The position numbers and the translations under genes are program-made. From positions 15,184,402-15,248,401 of the forward strand of contig OY783197.1 in the NCBI GenBank assembly GCA_963678675.1: DNA of 64,000 nucleotides, given 5' to 3'. Shown here in pieces: positions 42,482-52,905 of this stretch. Numbering within the stretch: the first letter of the stretch is position 1; each line of letters starts with the position of its first letter. The notes under the pieces were generated by a model that was not told where the DNA came from, searched no databases, and worked only from the letters and a program-made list of their open reading frames with translations. Origin of the DNA: Xiphydria camelus. Its lineage: Eukaryota > Arthropoda > Insecta > Hymenoptera > Xiphydriidae.

Positions 42482-43262
42482 TAATTAGGGTAAACCACCC
42501 AGTTATTGGACTCCTTGAGAGAACGTTGTTAACGAGAGAGGAGATCTTAGGTGAGGGGACGTCAAGCAAGAAGGTATGGTGGCTAAGAACGATAGACCAG
42601 AGGAAGAAAGAGAAGGAGAAAGAGAAAACGCGCACAAAATGCACGATACAGAGGAATGATAACGGTTTATGTAAAGAAAAGTATGCATGGAAAGAATTGT
42701 AGAATGCTGGTATAGGAGGAACACTGTAGGGAATATGTTTGTTACCTGCCAAGTCCTTTTCTAAGCCAGTGGGCCGAAATAAACTATCTACCTATCTATC
42801 TATCTATTGGACGCCTTGCAATTATTAGACAGTCTAATTTAAATGAATAAAAACAAGATTTCTAGTTCTTACTTAAATAAATATTATCAATAAAAAAATA
42901 AGAACACTGTCCAATAACTAAGTTCTTTGACAGTTTTTTTGAGGTTATTGCTTTCGGTTTCGTATACGTATGGGTAGATCGATGCTTGCTTAAACGGTTA
43001 TTTTGCGGCCAACGTAAGTCGATCCGTTTACGGATACGGATAGGGATACGGAGAAAATTTTAGGGTTTGCTAAAAGTGTCTATTATCTGCTGTCTTCGGG
43101 CGTATCTCCGCGGCCGGTGCGAGTTCGGTTACTATCTGCTGTCTTCGGGCGTATTTCCGCGTCCGGAATCGAACTCGGTTACTATCTGCTGTCTTCGTGC
43201 GTATCTCCGCGTCCGGAACCGAACTCGGTTACTATCTGCTGTCTTCGTGCGTATTTCCGTGT
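42482..43262 (-). repeat. PIF/Harbinger 5' region, unit C upstream part
   Basis: Carries the LINE fragment (about 42510-42805, tail CTATCTATCTATCTATT), then sequence matching units A and B to GCTAAAAGTGTC, the empty TA at 43081, and the minisatellite. Confidence 0.7.
43081..43262 (+). repeat. Minisatellite of 50-57 bp units, four copies
   Basis: Units TATCTGCTGTCTTCGNGCGT, each continuing with CCGCG and ending CGGTTAC, at 43083, 43132, 43183 and 43232. Two units in unit A (33938, 33991). Open frames here are products of the repeat. Confidence 0.85.
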
Positions 43263-43513
43263 ATTACCTTCGGTGTTAGTTTCGCGCGTATCTCTAGTAT
43301 TATCTTCGCGTGCCGTCTTCGTGTGATTACCGGATATCTGTGCTATCTGACCCTATTATATCGCGTAAGTGATTCTCTCAATAAATCTTAAGTGTTATTT
43401 CTTTGTTAAAAGCCGCCTCAAATTCATTTCTTTGTCTCACGACCCCGCCCCTCTCCTACGCCGATACGGGGCTGAGCTAGCGGAGTTCCGTTTCCGGTTC
43501 ACGTGATCTGACT
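43263..43513. other. Spacer, LTR-like signals only
   Basis: CTCAATAAATCTTAAGTG at about 43377 is a polyadenylation-type signal, followed by a GACCCCGCCCC block. This could be the end of an LTR; no further support. Confidence 0.3.
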
Positions 43514-43972
43514 GTGGCCTATCGCGAATATCTTTGGTATCTCGAGACACCTGGCACCCAACATATCTTCATCTGCTGTCTTACCCGAGCTGGGCCAGTT
43601 AGAGAGCGTGCCGAAGTGTGCGACTACCCGGTAGCGCCGGGTAGCGTCGTTACAAGCTTGTATCATTGCGTGTGGCAACTCGCTCCTAAGCACATTTTCT
43701 GTGGAAAACAAACCGTGGAAATCGCTACTTACTGTACAGCTTGTACATTCAATGAAGGGTACAATGCGATTTTAAAAATCATGGAGACAATGGGGTGCAC
43801 CATAGGACCGGTAGCTGCGAAGTACAGAGCGGAGCGCATCGCAACCGCGGAACGGCGAAGCTCTCTGGACAGCAAAGAAGCTAGAACAGCTCGTCGACAG
43901 GAAATGTCTGCAGAAAATCAGGAGTTCGAGGAAGCCGAAGAGATATTGTATGGACTTGGCATCGCCGATTGA
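43514..43972 (+). CDS. C-terminal fragment resembling an arthropod transposon-associated protein
   Basis: 152 codons. The second half (from about residue 75) has the pattern seen at the C terminus of Mutator-like-transposase-containing proteins of arthropods: EGYNAILKIMETMGCTIGP, then a basic helix (AERRSSLDSKEARTARRQEM) and an acidic end EEAEEILYGLGIAD. The first half is unlike that family and probably comes from other sequence read in frame. No catalytic region is present. Assignment is from memory of the pattern only. Confidence 0.45.
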   Translation: MAYREYLWYLETPGTQHIFICCLTRAGPVRERAEVCDYPVAPGSVVTSLYHCVWQLAPKHIFCGKQTVEIATYCTACTFNEGYNAILKIMETMGCTIGPVAAKYRAERIATAERRSSLDSKEARTARRQEMSAENQEFEEAEEILYGLGIAD

Positions 43973-44493
43973 TCGTAAGTGAACGATTTATCTGAAAATT
44001 CCTGACTTCAAACTTTAAACGCGTTTTTCTCGGAATTATGTTTTTCAAAACGGTGTCCGCTGCCGAGAGAAGAGTTTTCAAGCTATCGACTTCAAATTTT
44101 GACAGAACATTCTTCTTGTCATTCTCTATCGTCCTATGGAAGCTTTTTTTTTTAAACTTCCTATTTTTTTCACGAAAAACTGTCGAAAAAAAGGCCAAAT
44201 TCGATATGTTCTGTTCAAATCGCCGCCATTTGGTCAGAAAACAAGAAAAGCCTCCATAGGACGATAGCGGCTTTCCTATAAATTAATAATCTTTTTGAAA
44301 TTTTTATTTCACATCAAAATTGAGGCTGGAAAAGTGGACACCGATGAGGACCTTTGTTTTAACAAAATGTTTGATAATTCATAATAATAATAAACAATTA
44401 ATAAATCACCTGAAAAAAACTATTTCGTATTCTTCATCGCTGCTTTAATTTATAAAAAAAACCCAGACCGATTAGCTTATCCTAATCATGAAA
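43973..44493. other. Intergenic, no gene seen
   Basis: An imperfect inverted pair (CTATCGTCCTATGGAAGCTT near 44127 and GCCTCCATAGGACGATAG near 44251) may be a small foldback. Frames of 73 and 105 codons overlap on opposite strands and have no domain. Confidence 0.4.
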
Positions 44494-44834
44494 AAAAAAA
44501 TTGTTAGATGTGAAACATCGAAATTCTTCTTTGTAGAAAGTATGCGATAGGAAGGATCGACCACGCGTCCGTCGAAAGAACACGTGCGCCAGTGCGCATT
44601 TGTATTTATGACTGTGATACTATTAAACGGTACGAACCGTTGTGTCTAATTCAAAAAGCGCATTTAGTTTACTCTCTCTTAACTCTACCATCGGTACTGT
44701 TTAATAGTATCACAGTCATAAATACGAATACGCACTGGCGCACGTGTTCTTTCGACGGACGCGTGGTCGATCCTTCCTATCGCATACTTTCTACAAAGAA
44801 GAATTTCGATGTTTCACATCTAACAATTTTTCTA
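44494..44834. mobile_element. Foldback MITE, 341 bp
   Basis: AAATTGTTAGATGTGAAACA and its complement at 44812-44834; arms carry CTTTGTAGAAAGTATGCGAT, GAAAGAACACGTGCGCCAGT and GACTGTGATACTATTAAACG. The second copy is at 45538-45850. Confidence 0.85.
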
Positions 44835-45537
44835 TAAAAACTGTTTTATATTATATGTTATTATACACACACGTATTTTTATCTACAACAAAGTATCTTA
44901 CATCGATGTGGGCCTAAAGTTCATAGATAATAAGATAATGGCGATTTTTATACATACATACATACATACATACATATACGGCATATAGTATTAAAATCCT
45001 TTTTACTGTCATATTATTTTCATAATATCGCTAGTCACTTCATCCATTCCAAAAAGTACGAAAAATAATAGGTATATGTTTTTTCTATGCATGGTGGGAG
45101 AAGGAAATTCTTCGAAACCACCGAGCTGGAGCATGAAAATTGGCGCCGGGAGAGTACGCAGATTCAGCGCCGTTCGGTTGGTGTTATCCCCGAAGAAGTA
45201 CACGTGCACCGCAAAATAGTCGAATTTATTGCGGATCTGCACTTTGTCCGAGGAGAGCATAAAAGGCAGAGGGTTTCTGTTGCCTCCCGCGAGGCTCCTG
45301 AAATCTGAGCACGCGCGGTCGAGGCTCTTCGCTTGCGAACCGGCGCCTATCACTCTCGCTAGACTGAGTTACTATCTATTTAGCCGGTCAAATAGACTGA
45401 AATTTCTCTGGCAGTAAATTTTTATCGTGTATCCACTGCAATCTAGCTAGATTTATTTTTCTCAACCGAGATTCTAGACTAACTCTCGCTAGATTGTTCT
45501 CAATGCTGTGTCCACTTGAGTAAATCTAGCTGAAAAC
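44835..45537. other. No gene called; CATA microsatellite
   Basis: (CATA)n at about 44952-44980. A 114-codon minus frame (45009-45353) overlaps a 73-codon plus frame; neither has a domain. TCTAGCTAGATT-type words at 45440-45530 are palindromic. Confidence 0.4.
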
Positions 45538-45850
45538 GAAAGAACACGTTCGCCAGTGCGCGCATTTGTATTTATAATTGTGATACTATTAAACGGTACA
45601 AACCGTTGTGTCTAATTCAAAAAGCGCATTTAGTTTACTCTCTCTTAACTCTGCCATCAGTCGCTGTTCCGTCTCGCGATAAACGGAATTCGACACAACG
45701 GTTCGTACCGTTTAATGGTATCACAGTCATAAATACAAATGCGCACTGGGGCGCACGTATTCTTTCAAGGGATGCGTGGTCCATCCTTCCTATCGCATAC
45801 TTTCTACAAAGAAGAATTTCGATGTTTCACATCTAACAATTTTTCTATAC
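45538..45850. mobile_element. Second copy of the 44494-44834 foldback, left arm partly lost
   Basis: Starts with GAAAGAACACGTTCGCCAGT and ends with the full right arm (CTTTCTACAAAGAAGAATTT, CACATCTAACAATTTTTC). The centre is longer here (GTTCCGTCTCGCGATAAACG), so the other copy has a deletion in the centre. Confidence 0.8.
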
Positions 45851-46269
45851 AAACGGTATTTAAATGTTATTTTTAAACGTGCTAACCAATGATCAATCAA
45901 TCCTCATGCTTTCATTAATGAGGGTAAATACTGCTTCGTACACCGATACAGTGAGCGTGTAGTAGTAAGTGTCTAAGGTAGGGCTCGGTGAGAGGGGACC
46001 ATCGAGTCGTGGCGGAGAGAGCCGATGCGTCCCGAGTTAGGCCAAGCGAACGAGGAGACGCAGGGTGGCCATTGCCTCTATATCTATATATAGAATAGAT
46101 ATAGATATAGAGGCAATGTTCAACGTTCGCCTTGCTTTAGCGTATTTAGCCACTCCAGCGACGTTTCACGAGCAGCCGGTCTCACCCCCGAAGCGCGGCA
46201 TAAGATGTTTCACATCAAAATATCGCGGAAATCAGTGATTTTTCGGCCGGTCACACTGTGATGATCGCT
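45851..46269. other. Repeat fragment and A/T palindrome
   Basis: 45886-45940 is a short copy of the repeat at 16134. 46074-46117 is a palindrome (ATTGCCTCTATATCTATATA and complement). No gene. Confidence 0.5.
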
Positions 46270-46769
46270 TAAGTAAGAGCGTGTATAGTGTTATTCATAA
46301 AAAATTTATTCAACGATGTTTTTTCCACATACATATATTTGACATGTTCCAAGGCAATGCGCAATTATGTTAATAATGAGTTCAATCACCCACCAGCATC
46401 AATAATCGCTTGGCATCTCCGAGGCATACTATCCACTAAATTTTCGGCGTATTCGCGGGGAAGTACCTTCCAAATGCGTCGAATTTCTCAGGATACATAC
46501 ATCAAGCAGAAGCTTCGAAGAAAACGTGTCTTCACTGTGAATTCACTGTGAAGCAGCTATCCTGAGAAATTCAACGCATTTGGAAGGCACTTCCCCGCGA
46601 ATACGCCGCAAATTAGGTGGATAGTATGCCTTGGAAATGCCAAGCGATTATTGATGCTGGTGAGTTATCATAATTACGCATTACCTTGAAACATGTCAAA
46701 CGTATGTATGTGGAAGAAAACATTGTTGAATACATTTTTGATGAATAACGCCGTACACGCTCTTACTTA
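46270..46769. mobile_element. 500-bp foldback with arms from a Tc1-type transposase C terminus
   Basis: TAAGTAAGAGCGTGTATAGT is matched by the complement ending at 46769. The right arm (46620-46670, plus) reads DSMPWKCQAIIDAGE, close to the SMPRRC--VI-A-G motif near the C terminus of Tc1-type transposases, preceded by IWKALPREY. The left arm encodes the same on the minus strand. Centre near 46520. Confidence 0.82.
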
Positions 46770-47142
46770 ACTTACTGTACTAACCACAATCTTTACATCA
46801 TAAGTATTTGATACACTGGTTTAAGCTACAACTTTACAGGTTGTAACGATCTCTCCGTTTTCGGTGTCATCTGTCTCTATTACATTAAGTAAATGACCCA
46901 ATTCAAATAATTTTTGTCCTTTGACATTATTTTGACCACGTATGAGGTGATTTTGGAGAGATTGGCCGAAAGCCATACTTAATAATTCTGATCATTTTTA
47001 TAAATTCTCTAATAGCGTTACACTGTAAATTTATTCCCAAAAAGTACCTATTTCAGTCGTGTGGTCGCGTGCACATTGGCGAATACACTGCCCTCTATAG
47101 CTCGTGCACGGTCCCTATCGACCCTATGCGCTCCGTTAGTGG
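46770..47142. other. Intergenic, no gene seen
   Basis: A/T-rich, no repeat pairing found. Confidence 0.4.
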
Positions 47143-47475
47143 TGATCAGCCCCCTGTTACTCGCCTAAATCTGTGTCTCCGCTATTGTGTCCGCCGCAGC
47201 GCGGCGCCAGCAGTAACGTGATGTTACCCCCTTAATGTCCTCCACACATGGCACGGCATCATTAACAATAAATTAAAAAAAAATTATTTTAAATTTAAAC
47301 ATAAAAAAATATACCGAATATACACAATCCATGGAATTATGTTCGAAATGTTCGAATAACACTACACGACCGTTATTATAATGATTATTAAAATCACGTG
47401 TGAGTGGTGCCACGCAGCGGAATTGGTTCCAACGGCTTCAATAGTGGGGACAAAATTTATATAAGGCGTATTGGT
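47143..47475 (-). repeat. Dispersed repeat, empty copy of 4711-5180
   Basis: Complement of 4711-5180 without the MITE; at 47156-47158 only one TTA (TAA on the other strand) is present. The edges (TCTCCGCTATTGTG and CAATAGTGGGGAC) form a TIR. Confidence 0.82.
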
Positions 47476-47476
47476 G

Positions 47477-47793
47477 TACCATATGTCCGCGATCAAAGCA
47501 CCCATAGCAAAATTGCGAGTTTTGTATGAGCACCCCTGTGGGTCTCCTCGTCCAATAGAATCACCGGAGAAGCGTGATGCGCATGCGTAGTCATTCGCGA
47601 GTGCTGGCGTATCAGCAAGTTCAGATTGGTTATTTCGATAACCGATCTGAATTTGCTGACAGGCCAACACTTGCGTGGACTACGCATGCGCATCACGCTT
47701 CTCCGGTGATTCTATTGGACGAGGAGACCCACAGGGGTGCTCATACAAAACTCGCAATTTTGCTATGGGTGCTTTGATCGCGGACATATGGTA
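47477..47793. mobile_element. Foldback MITE, TACCATATGTCCGCGATC ends, TA edges
   Basis: 317 bp, arms nearly perfect (CAAAGCACCCATAGCAAAAT and complement). Inner arm shared with 50497-50813 (TTGCGAGTTTTG, CCTCGTCCAATAGAATCACC). Confidence 0.92.
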
Positions 47794-47938
47794 GTTTCAT
47801 AGGGCTGGTGGTGATGTCACGGCAGCCATTTGGTTGGCTAGGTTTCCAAACAAACCGGGGAACTGTGCATTTTCTAAAGGGAGAGTTAAAAAGATTGCGA
47901 ATTAAAATATTTATCCAGTGGATTTAAGCGACAAAAAG
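47794..47938 (+). other. Possible untranslated first exon
   Basis: Ends at AAAAAG|GTACGT (47938), a good donor, and the next acceptor (TATTCTTTAG, 48249) precedes an open frame. Short frames only within it. Confidence 0.3.
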
Positions 47939-48249
47939 GTACGTACCATTAAGCACCTTCATTACACCGACGTTTTCACTTACTAGTATTTAGCAGCTAT
48001 GTAATATAATTTAACAATTTGCCGAAAACGTTCGCGTATACATAACCTCAAATTTGTAGCTGTCACCAAACGTAATTATAAACGAATGTATTAATATATA
48101 CACACTTTTTCTGATGTCTAAAAATAGTAACGATCACCGAACTATTGGAATTTTGCGGTTAAATCAACCTAATATTTTTTTTTCTGCGATAAAAGCCAAC
48201 TAGGTATAGGTTAAATAGTGTGTTACTAATAGTTCTTTTTATTCTTTAG

Positions 48250-48418
48250 GTGGATAAATGGTTGAGAAGCGAGTTATATCTTTCTCATGCATTGCCGATT
48301 TCTTTAAAGACAACAACAAGCAGTTGCGCCGAGGAGAAAATTCGTATTCAAGTGGCAACGTCGTTGAAGCAGCTTTAAATTTTTTCAGCTTCCTCCGGGG
48401 AAATGGCATGAACATATA
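48250..48418 (+). pseudogene. Unknown short coding exon cut by a MITE
   Basis: From ATG 48258 the frame reads MVEKRVISFSCIADFFKDNN and LRRGENSYSSGNVVEAALNF. A foldback MITE follows after the TA at 48417-48418 and gives an early stop. With the MITE removed the frame stays open for more codons past 48815. The family is not recognised; an RGEN-Y-SGNV-type stretch is reminiscent of N-terminal parts of transposon-linked SWIM-domain proteins, but this is weak. Confidence 0.4.
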
Positions 48419-48813
48419 CAGTATGTCCCATTGGTAACGCAAGTATTTGAATTTCCCTGACATTTGACTTTGTTAGTGCTTGGAACGGTGCTGTAGTTAG
48501 AGTTGGCTTCAGAAGAGTGCGCTATGTTCTTACGAGCCGTGTTTCTGAAACTTGTTTGATTATTTCTCATCACTTCTACACATTATTTACCATTATTTAC
48601 AAATTCAGTTAATTTTGAGGTTAGACGCTTCGATCTCCCGAATTGACAGTTCCCGGTAAATCAGGCGTTTTACACTTTTCGCTCTCGAAACACGGCTCGT
48701 AAGAACACAGCGCACTCTTTCGAAGCCAACTTTAACTACATCACCGTTCCAAGCACTACCAAAGTCAAATGTCAGGGAAATTCAAATACTTGCATTACCA
48801 ATGGGACATACTG
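48419..48813. mobile_element. 395-bp foldback MITE, TA duplication
   Basis: CAGTATGTCCCATTGGTAA and its complement, TA at 48417-48418 and 48814-48815. Inner arms share GAGTTGGCTTCAGAAGAGTG and TTGAATTTCCCTGACATTTG with the elements at 33562 and 37740, but the segment CTTACGAGCCGTGTTTC is its own. Confidence 0.9.
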
Positions 48814-49015
48814 TATATGTACTTGGTCCAGGTTTATGTCACATCTGTATTAAGAAGCACACATTGTAAAATAATTTCATATAATAAATGTGTTCATGAT
48901 GTACCATACGCACCTTACAAGTTTTTCTCATTTCCTCTTTAACCTTCCGTCGCACAGTGGGACGAAATCCCGAAAAGCTGGCCAAAATTCAAAAAATGAA
49001 AGTTTGTTTCCGGCA

Positions 49016-49255
49016 CTATTGAAAAGTTATTTTAACAGATATATATATGTCCAGGGCATTATAATCAACATAAGTAGCACTATTTAGTGGCTTCAGGAGT
49101 CGGTCATTGAGTACCAAAGTGCCCACATGCAGTTTCTTCACAAGAACGTCTAATATTGAGACAAAGTTTGAATGCTTGTACATATTTTTAGGGTAGAAGT
49201 ACAACTTTTCCCTTTTATCCAGTTTGATTTGGTCCTTCATAAGCACTTTGGTCAC
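49016..49255 (-). CDS. 79-codon open frame of unknown function inside the piggyBac-like element
   Basis: Reads MTKVLMKDQIKLDKREKLYF...VKKLHVGTLVLNDRLLKPL. Lys-rich start and a Leu-rich end; no known domain. It may be a remnant of captured sequence. Confidence 0.25.
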   Translation of the reverse strand: MTKVLMKDQIKLDKREKLYFYPKNMYKHSNFVSILDVLVKKLHVGTLVLNDRLLKPLNSATYVDYNALDIYISVKITFQ

Positions 49256-49478
49256 TGTCGAAAGTGTATAAAATGTTTTTAAAGTAATATCCTGAACACT
49301 TTTAGAAAGACAGGCACGTTTTAAAAAAAAATTTCTTAAATTAGACCTACAACAAAAACCCCACTTGACCCCACCTTCGTTTTAGCATTTTCGTATACCT
49401 TAAGGCTTTGTCTAAATGGCCTAGCTGCGACTATTTGCGACTTTTTAAGTTATATCAATTCTAGTAGGTGAGGTTGTT

Positions 49479-49554
49479 AGGTGTACAACTTTGCTTCCGC
49501 CGTTTTTCTCGTAAGCTATATATAGGAAAACGGCGGATCAAAGTTGTAGACCTA
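49479..49554. repeat. 76-bp palindrome
   Basis: AGGTGTACAACTTTGCTTCC ... CCGTTTTTC pairs with GAAAACGG ... AAAGTTGTAGACCT around CTCGTAAGCTATATATAG. Confidence 0.75.
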
Positions 49555-49672
49555 AAAATTCGGAATTCGGATAATGGCCCTTGTCCAGTAGATATTGCAA
49601 ACCGTTGAAATACGAATTTATCAAAGAAACACACGATGTAGTTAAAAAAAAAGGAAAGAAATCGTAGATGAG

Positions 49673-49821
49673 ATGAAGAATCTTGTGGAGATCAAGGTTT
49701 TACTTCAAAATTTAGATGAAAAATTTCAAGCAGCTGTTGAACACAAATTATGCATGAGTATGGTTGATAGAAATATTTGCCAAATATTAACAGAAACCAA
49801 ATCAACCCAAGCGTGTAGGTA
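49673..49821 (+). pseudogene. Exon-like fragment ending LTETKSTQACR
   Basis: The frame reads MKNLVEIKVLLQNLDEKFQA and ...MVDRNICQILTETKSTQAC, then a donor-like AGGTAAAG. A TKSTQ-C motif of this kind occurs in uncharacterised insect proteins that seem transposon-borne. The fragment is isolated inside the piggyBac-like element. Confidence 0.35.
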
Positions 49822-50049
49822 AAGTTAATTCGGAATTCGGATAGACTGCTAGAATGATTCACACTTGCTGTTCCTTCGCACTAAGTGGACGTCTATATCG
49901 GTTCTTACCGTTCATTATTATTGCGATCTAAGTAATGCATTTTTTTAGAGTTAATCTCGCTATCGGTCGCTATGGCAAGGCGGGCGGTATATTTCGGTAT
50001 GTGTACCTACGTAGGCCGATAATGCGCTTGCAGCCCTACCCTACCTTTC

Positions 50050-50275
50050 CGCCATATTGGATCCGCCTTACAGTTTTTCGAAATTTTGACTTTGGATCCT
50101 TAATCAGCGACCCCAAAAACCCCCGAGTACTCAATTTCACCCAGATTTCATCAATTTCTGAGGAACCTTTCCGTCATATTGGTTCCGCCATATTGTTTTT
50201 CGGAATGTTGACTTTGGATTTGTAATCAGCGACCCCAAAAACTCCCGAGTACTCAATTTCACCTCGATTATACAC
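50050..50275 (+). repeat. Two diverged 125-bp units, inverted relatives of the 52906-53530 array
   Basis: CAGCGACCCCAAAAACCCCC / GAGTACTCAATTTCACC occurs at 50107 and 50228, with CCGCCATATTGG-type words before each. The complement of these words is present in every unit of 52906-53530. Confidence 0.75.
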
Positions 50276-50496
50276 GTTTTCGAATTTTGGCCAGCTTTTC
50301 GGGATTTCGTCCCACTGTGCGTCGGGCGCAATATGTTAATCGTGGAGTTCGGGCGCAGTGTTCTTGATAGGCACATAATGAAAAAAATACAACAAACGCT
50401 TAATTAAATTTATTTTTACAACTAGCAAGTGAGGAACATCATTATTAGGGGTGTTAAAAGAAGAAAAACACAAAACTTTCTGCAAAAGAAACATGT

Positions 50497-50813
50497 ACCG
50501 TATGTCCGCGATCATTTGAACCATAGGAAAATTGCGAGTTTTGCATGAGCACCCCTTTGGGACTCCTCGTCCAATAGAATCACCGGAGAAGCGTGAATGC
50601 GCATGCGTAGTCATCCGCGAGTGTGGCGTCATCAGCAAGTTCAGATCGATTATTTCGATAACCGATCTGAACTTGCTGACGACGCCACACTCGCGGATGA
50701 CTACGCATGCGCATTCACGCTTCTCCGGTGATTCTATTGGACAAGGAGACCCAAAGGGGTGCTCATGCAAAACTCGCAATTTTCCTATGGTTCAAATGAT
50801 TGCGGACATACGG
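50497..50813. mobile_element. Foldback MITE, TACCGTATGTCCGCGATC ends, TA duplication
   Basis: 317 bp, almost perfect arms (ATTTGAACCATAGGAAAATT and complement; GTGAATGCGCATGCGTAGTC), TA at 50495-50496 and 50814-50815. Inserted near the right end of the piggyBac-like element. Confidence 0.93.
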
Positions 50814-50840
50814 TATTTGATGCGCCCGACGGAAGGTTAA

Positions 50841-51463
50841 TATGTTACCTTTCGGAAATTTGAAGAATTTACAAGTTCATTTTTCACTGTAATGCTTTCA
50901 ATCAGGGGCCCAACCCATGACCATCTGTATAAAATGATCAAACAATTATGAATTCATATGATCCGCCAGAGTGTCTGCAGGTTACAAATCACAGTACTTT
51001 CGTAAGTGTTGGACATATTTTACATATTATTTAAAAATAATTTTAATGTAAATAATTTAATTTGATATATCTACATTCACTATAAGCATTCTTTTTATAA
51101 ATGCAACTAAGAAATAAGTGATTAAATGTGGCAAACCGCGAGTAGATATCATGATAACTTATCGGTTAGATGCTTGTAAACACACACTCATTTCGTAATA
51201 TTCTGAGATTAGAACGAGGAATAGTAAAGTTATACACGTCAATGTCCTCGTTGCAACATCATCTTATTCGATATCTACCTTACAATCACTATTTTGATGC
51301 ATTGCAGCGACAATATTAGCAAAATGCAAGCCTCTCTGTGTTAAACCTTATGGACTTTTTCATTGTTTGGAAACTTTTACCCCCACTTCGGAGACGCCCA
51401 CGTCACACTAACGGAGCGTATTTTATGGATCCGACAAGATATCTGCGACGGACCCCCACCCGA
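50841..51463. other. Intergenic, no gene seen
   Basis: A/T-rich to 51330; then a G/C-richer 130 bp up to the Helitron. No domain. Confidence 0.4.
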
Positions 51464-52737
51464 TTTTTGATGTGTAAACATCTATGCTATGGCTCTACGG
51501 TAGGACCTTCCTGGGAAATTGAGCGTCAGACGTAAGCCATGTAGATGTGACTGCGTCAGTGTGTGTGTGGCGCTACTGAGCATACTATTCGCGCAAGCTG
51601 GATTATCTCAACGGGAAAACATGTTAGAGAAAAATGTTTAATACAAAACTTTAAGGATTTTCCCTTGGCTACCCAGTGGTCGTATTGGATTTGATCTTGA
51701 CCGTGACCTTTAAGGTAATATCATATGCCGTCCTAAACCGTTCATCCGATTGCGATGAAACTTTGGGGAATGGTTGGACGCATGCCCGCGAAGGTTTCTG
51801 AGTTAGTAAATCTTATACAGGGTGTTCAAAAAGTACCGATACGGATGATTATTATGCCTTCCTAAACCGTCCATCCGATTGCGATGAAAAGTTGGGGAAT
51901 GGTTGGACGCATGCCCGCGAAGGTTTCTGAGTTAGTAAATCTTATACAGGGTGTTCAAAAAGTACCGGTACGGATGATTATTATGCCTTCCTAAACCGTT
52001 CATCCGATTGGGATGAAAAGTTGGGGAATGGTTGGACGCATGCCCGCGAAGGTTTCTGAGTTAGTAAATCTTATACAGGGTGTTCAAAAAGTACCGGTAC
52101 GGATGATTATTATGCCTTCCTAAACCGTTCATCCGATTGCGATGAAAATTTGAGGAACAGTTGGACGCATATCCGCGAAGATTTGAGTTAGTAAATCTTA
52201 TACAGGGTTTTCAAAAAGTACCGGTACGGATGATTATTATGCCTTCCTAAACCGTTCATCCTGTTGCGATGAAAATTTGAGGAACAGTTGGACGCATATC
52301 CGCGAAGATTTGAGTTAGTAAATCTTATACAGGGTGTTCAAAAAGTACCGGTACGGATGATTATTATGCCTTCCTAAACCGTTCATCCTATTGCGATGAA
52401 AATTTGGGGAACAGTTGGACGCATATCCGCGAAGGTTTCTGAGTTAGTAAATCTTATACAGGGTGCTCAAAAAGTCGAACTATACTTGACCTAAATTTGA
52501 CCTCCGCTGACAATAAAGGTAACATGAAAAAAATGGTCAAGGTCACATTTGAACGTGAACAAAAATTAATTTGACCTTGATATAACCTTGAAGGTCATGG
52601 TCAAGGTCAAATCCAATATGACCATTGCGTAACCCGGGAAAAATACTAAAAGTTTTGTATTAAAAATGTATTTAAACAATGGTGGACGGACAAAATCAAT
52701 CCACAATCTACCCGTGCGAAGCCGGGACGGGCTGCTA
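51464..52737 (+). mobile_element. Helitron/Helentron-like element, copy 3 (1274 bp)
   Basis: Same ends as copies 1 and 2: TTTTTGATGTGTAAACATC at 51464 and the hairpin with CTAG at 52734-52737. Six 127-bp units. The sequence after CTAG (TTTCATAGCC) differs from the flank of the other two. Confidence 0.9.
51730..52470 (+). repeat. Six tandem 127-bp units inside Helitron copy 3
   Basis: Units begin CCTAAACCG at 51732, 51860, 51989, 52117, 52244 and 52371. Units 1-3 are of the GGACGCATGCCCGCG type and units 4-6 of the GGACGCATATCCGCG type, the same two subtypes as in copies 1 and 2. Confidence 0.92.
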
Positions 52738-52905
52738 GTTTCATAGCCAATCGGAGTGACTTGTCGTATACGACAATCCGATGTGTCGGATCCATGAAAT
52801 ATGGGCCTAATTCGTTTCTCCTTCGGGAAGCTTCGTAATTACCTCGATTTATCCCTTGCTACTTGCCTTTAACCTTTAGAGCCCGAGGTGGTCGATATAT
52901 CGACT

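Larger units (their letters stand above)
48943..50836. mobile_element. 1.9 kb piggyBac-like element, TTAA duplication
   Basis: CCTTCCGTCG at 48943 and CGACGGAAGG at 50827-50836, flanked by TTAA at 48939-48942 and 50837-50840. A longer inner inverted pair (CACAGTGGGACGAAATCCCG, AGCTGGCCAAAATTC) is at 48953-49000 and 50265-50325; the right copy is displaced by the MITE at 50497-50813. A TTAA target and CCY tip are piggyBac features; no transposase domain is found, so it is non-autonomous. Confidence 0.8.

Noticed and set aside
47362..50840. Several frames of 67-147 codons on both strands at 47362-47777 and 50336-50840
   Set aside because: They are mirror products of palindromic MITEs; the same peptide appears on both strands because the arms are inverted copies.
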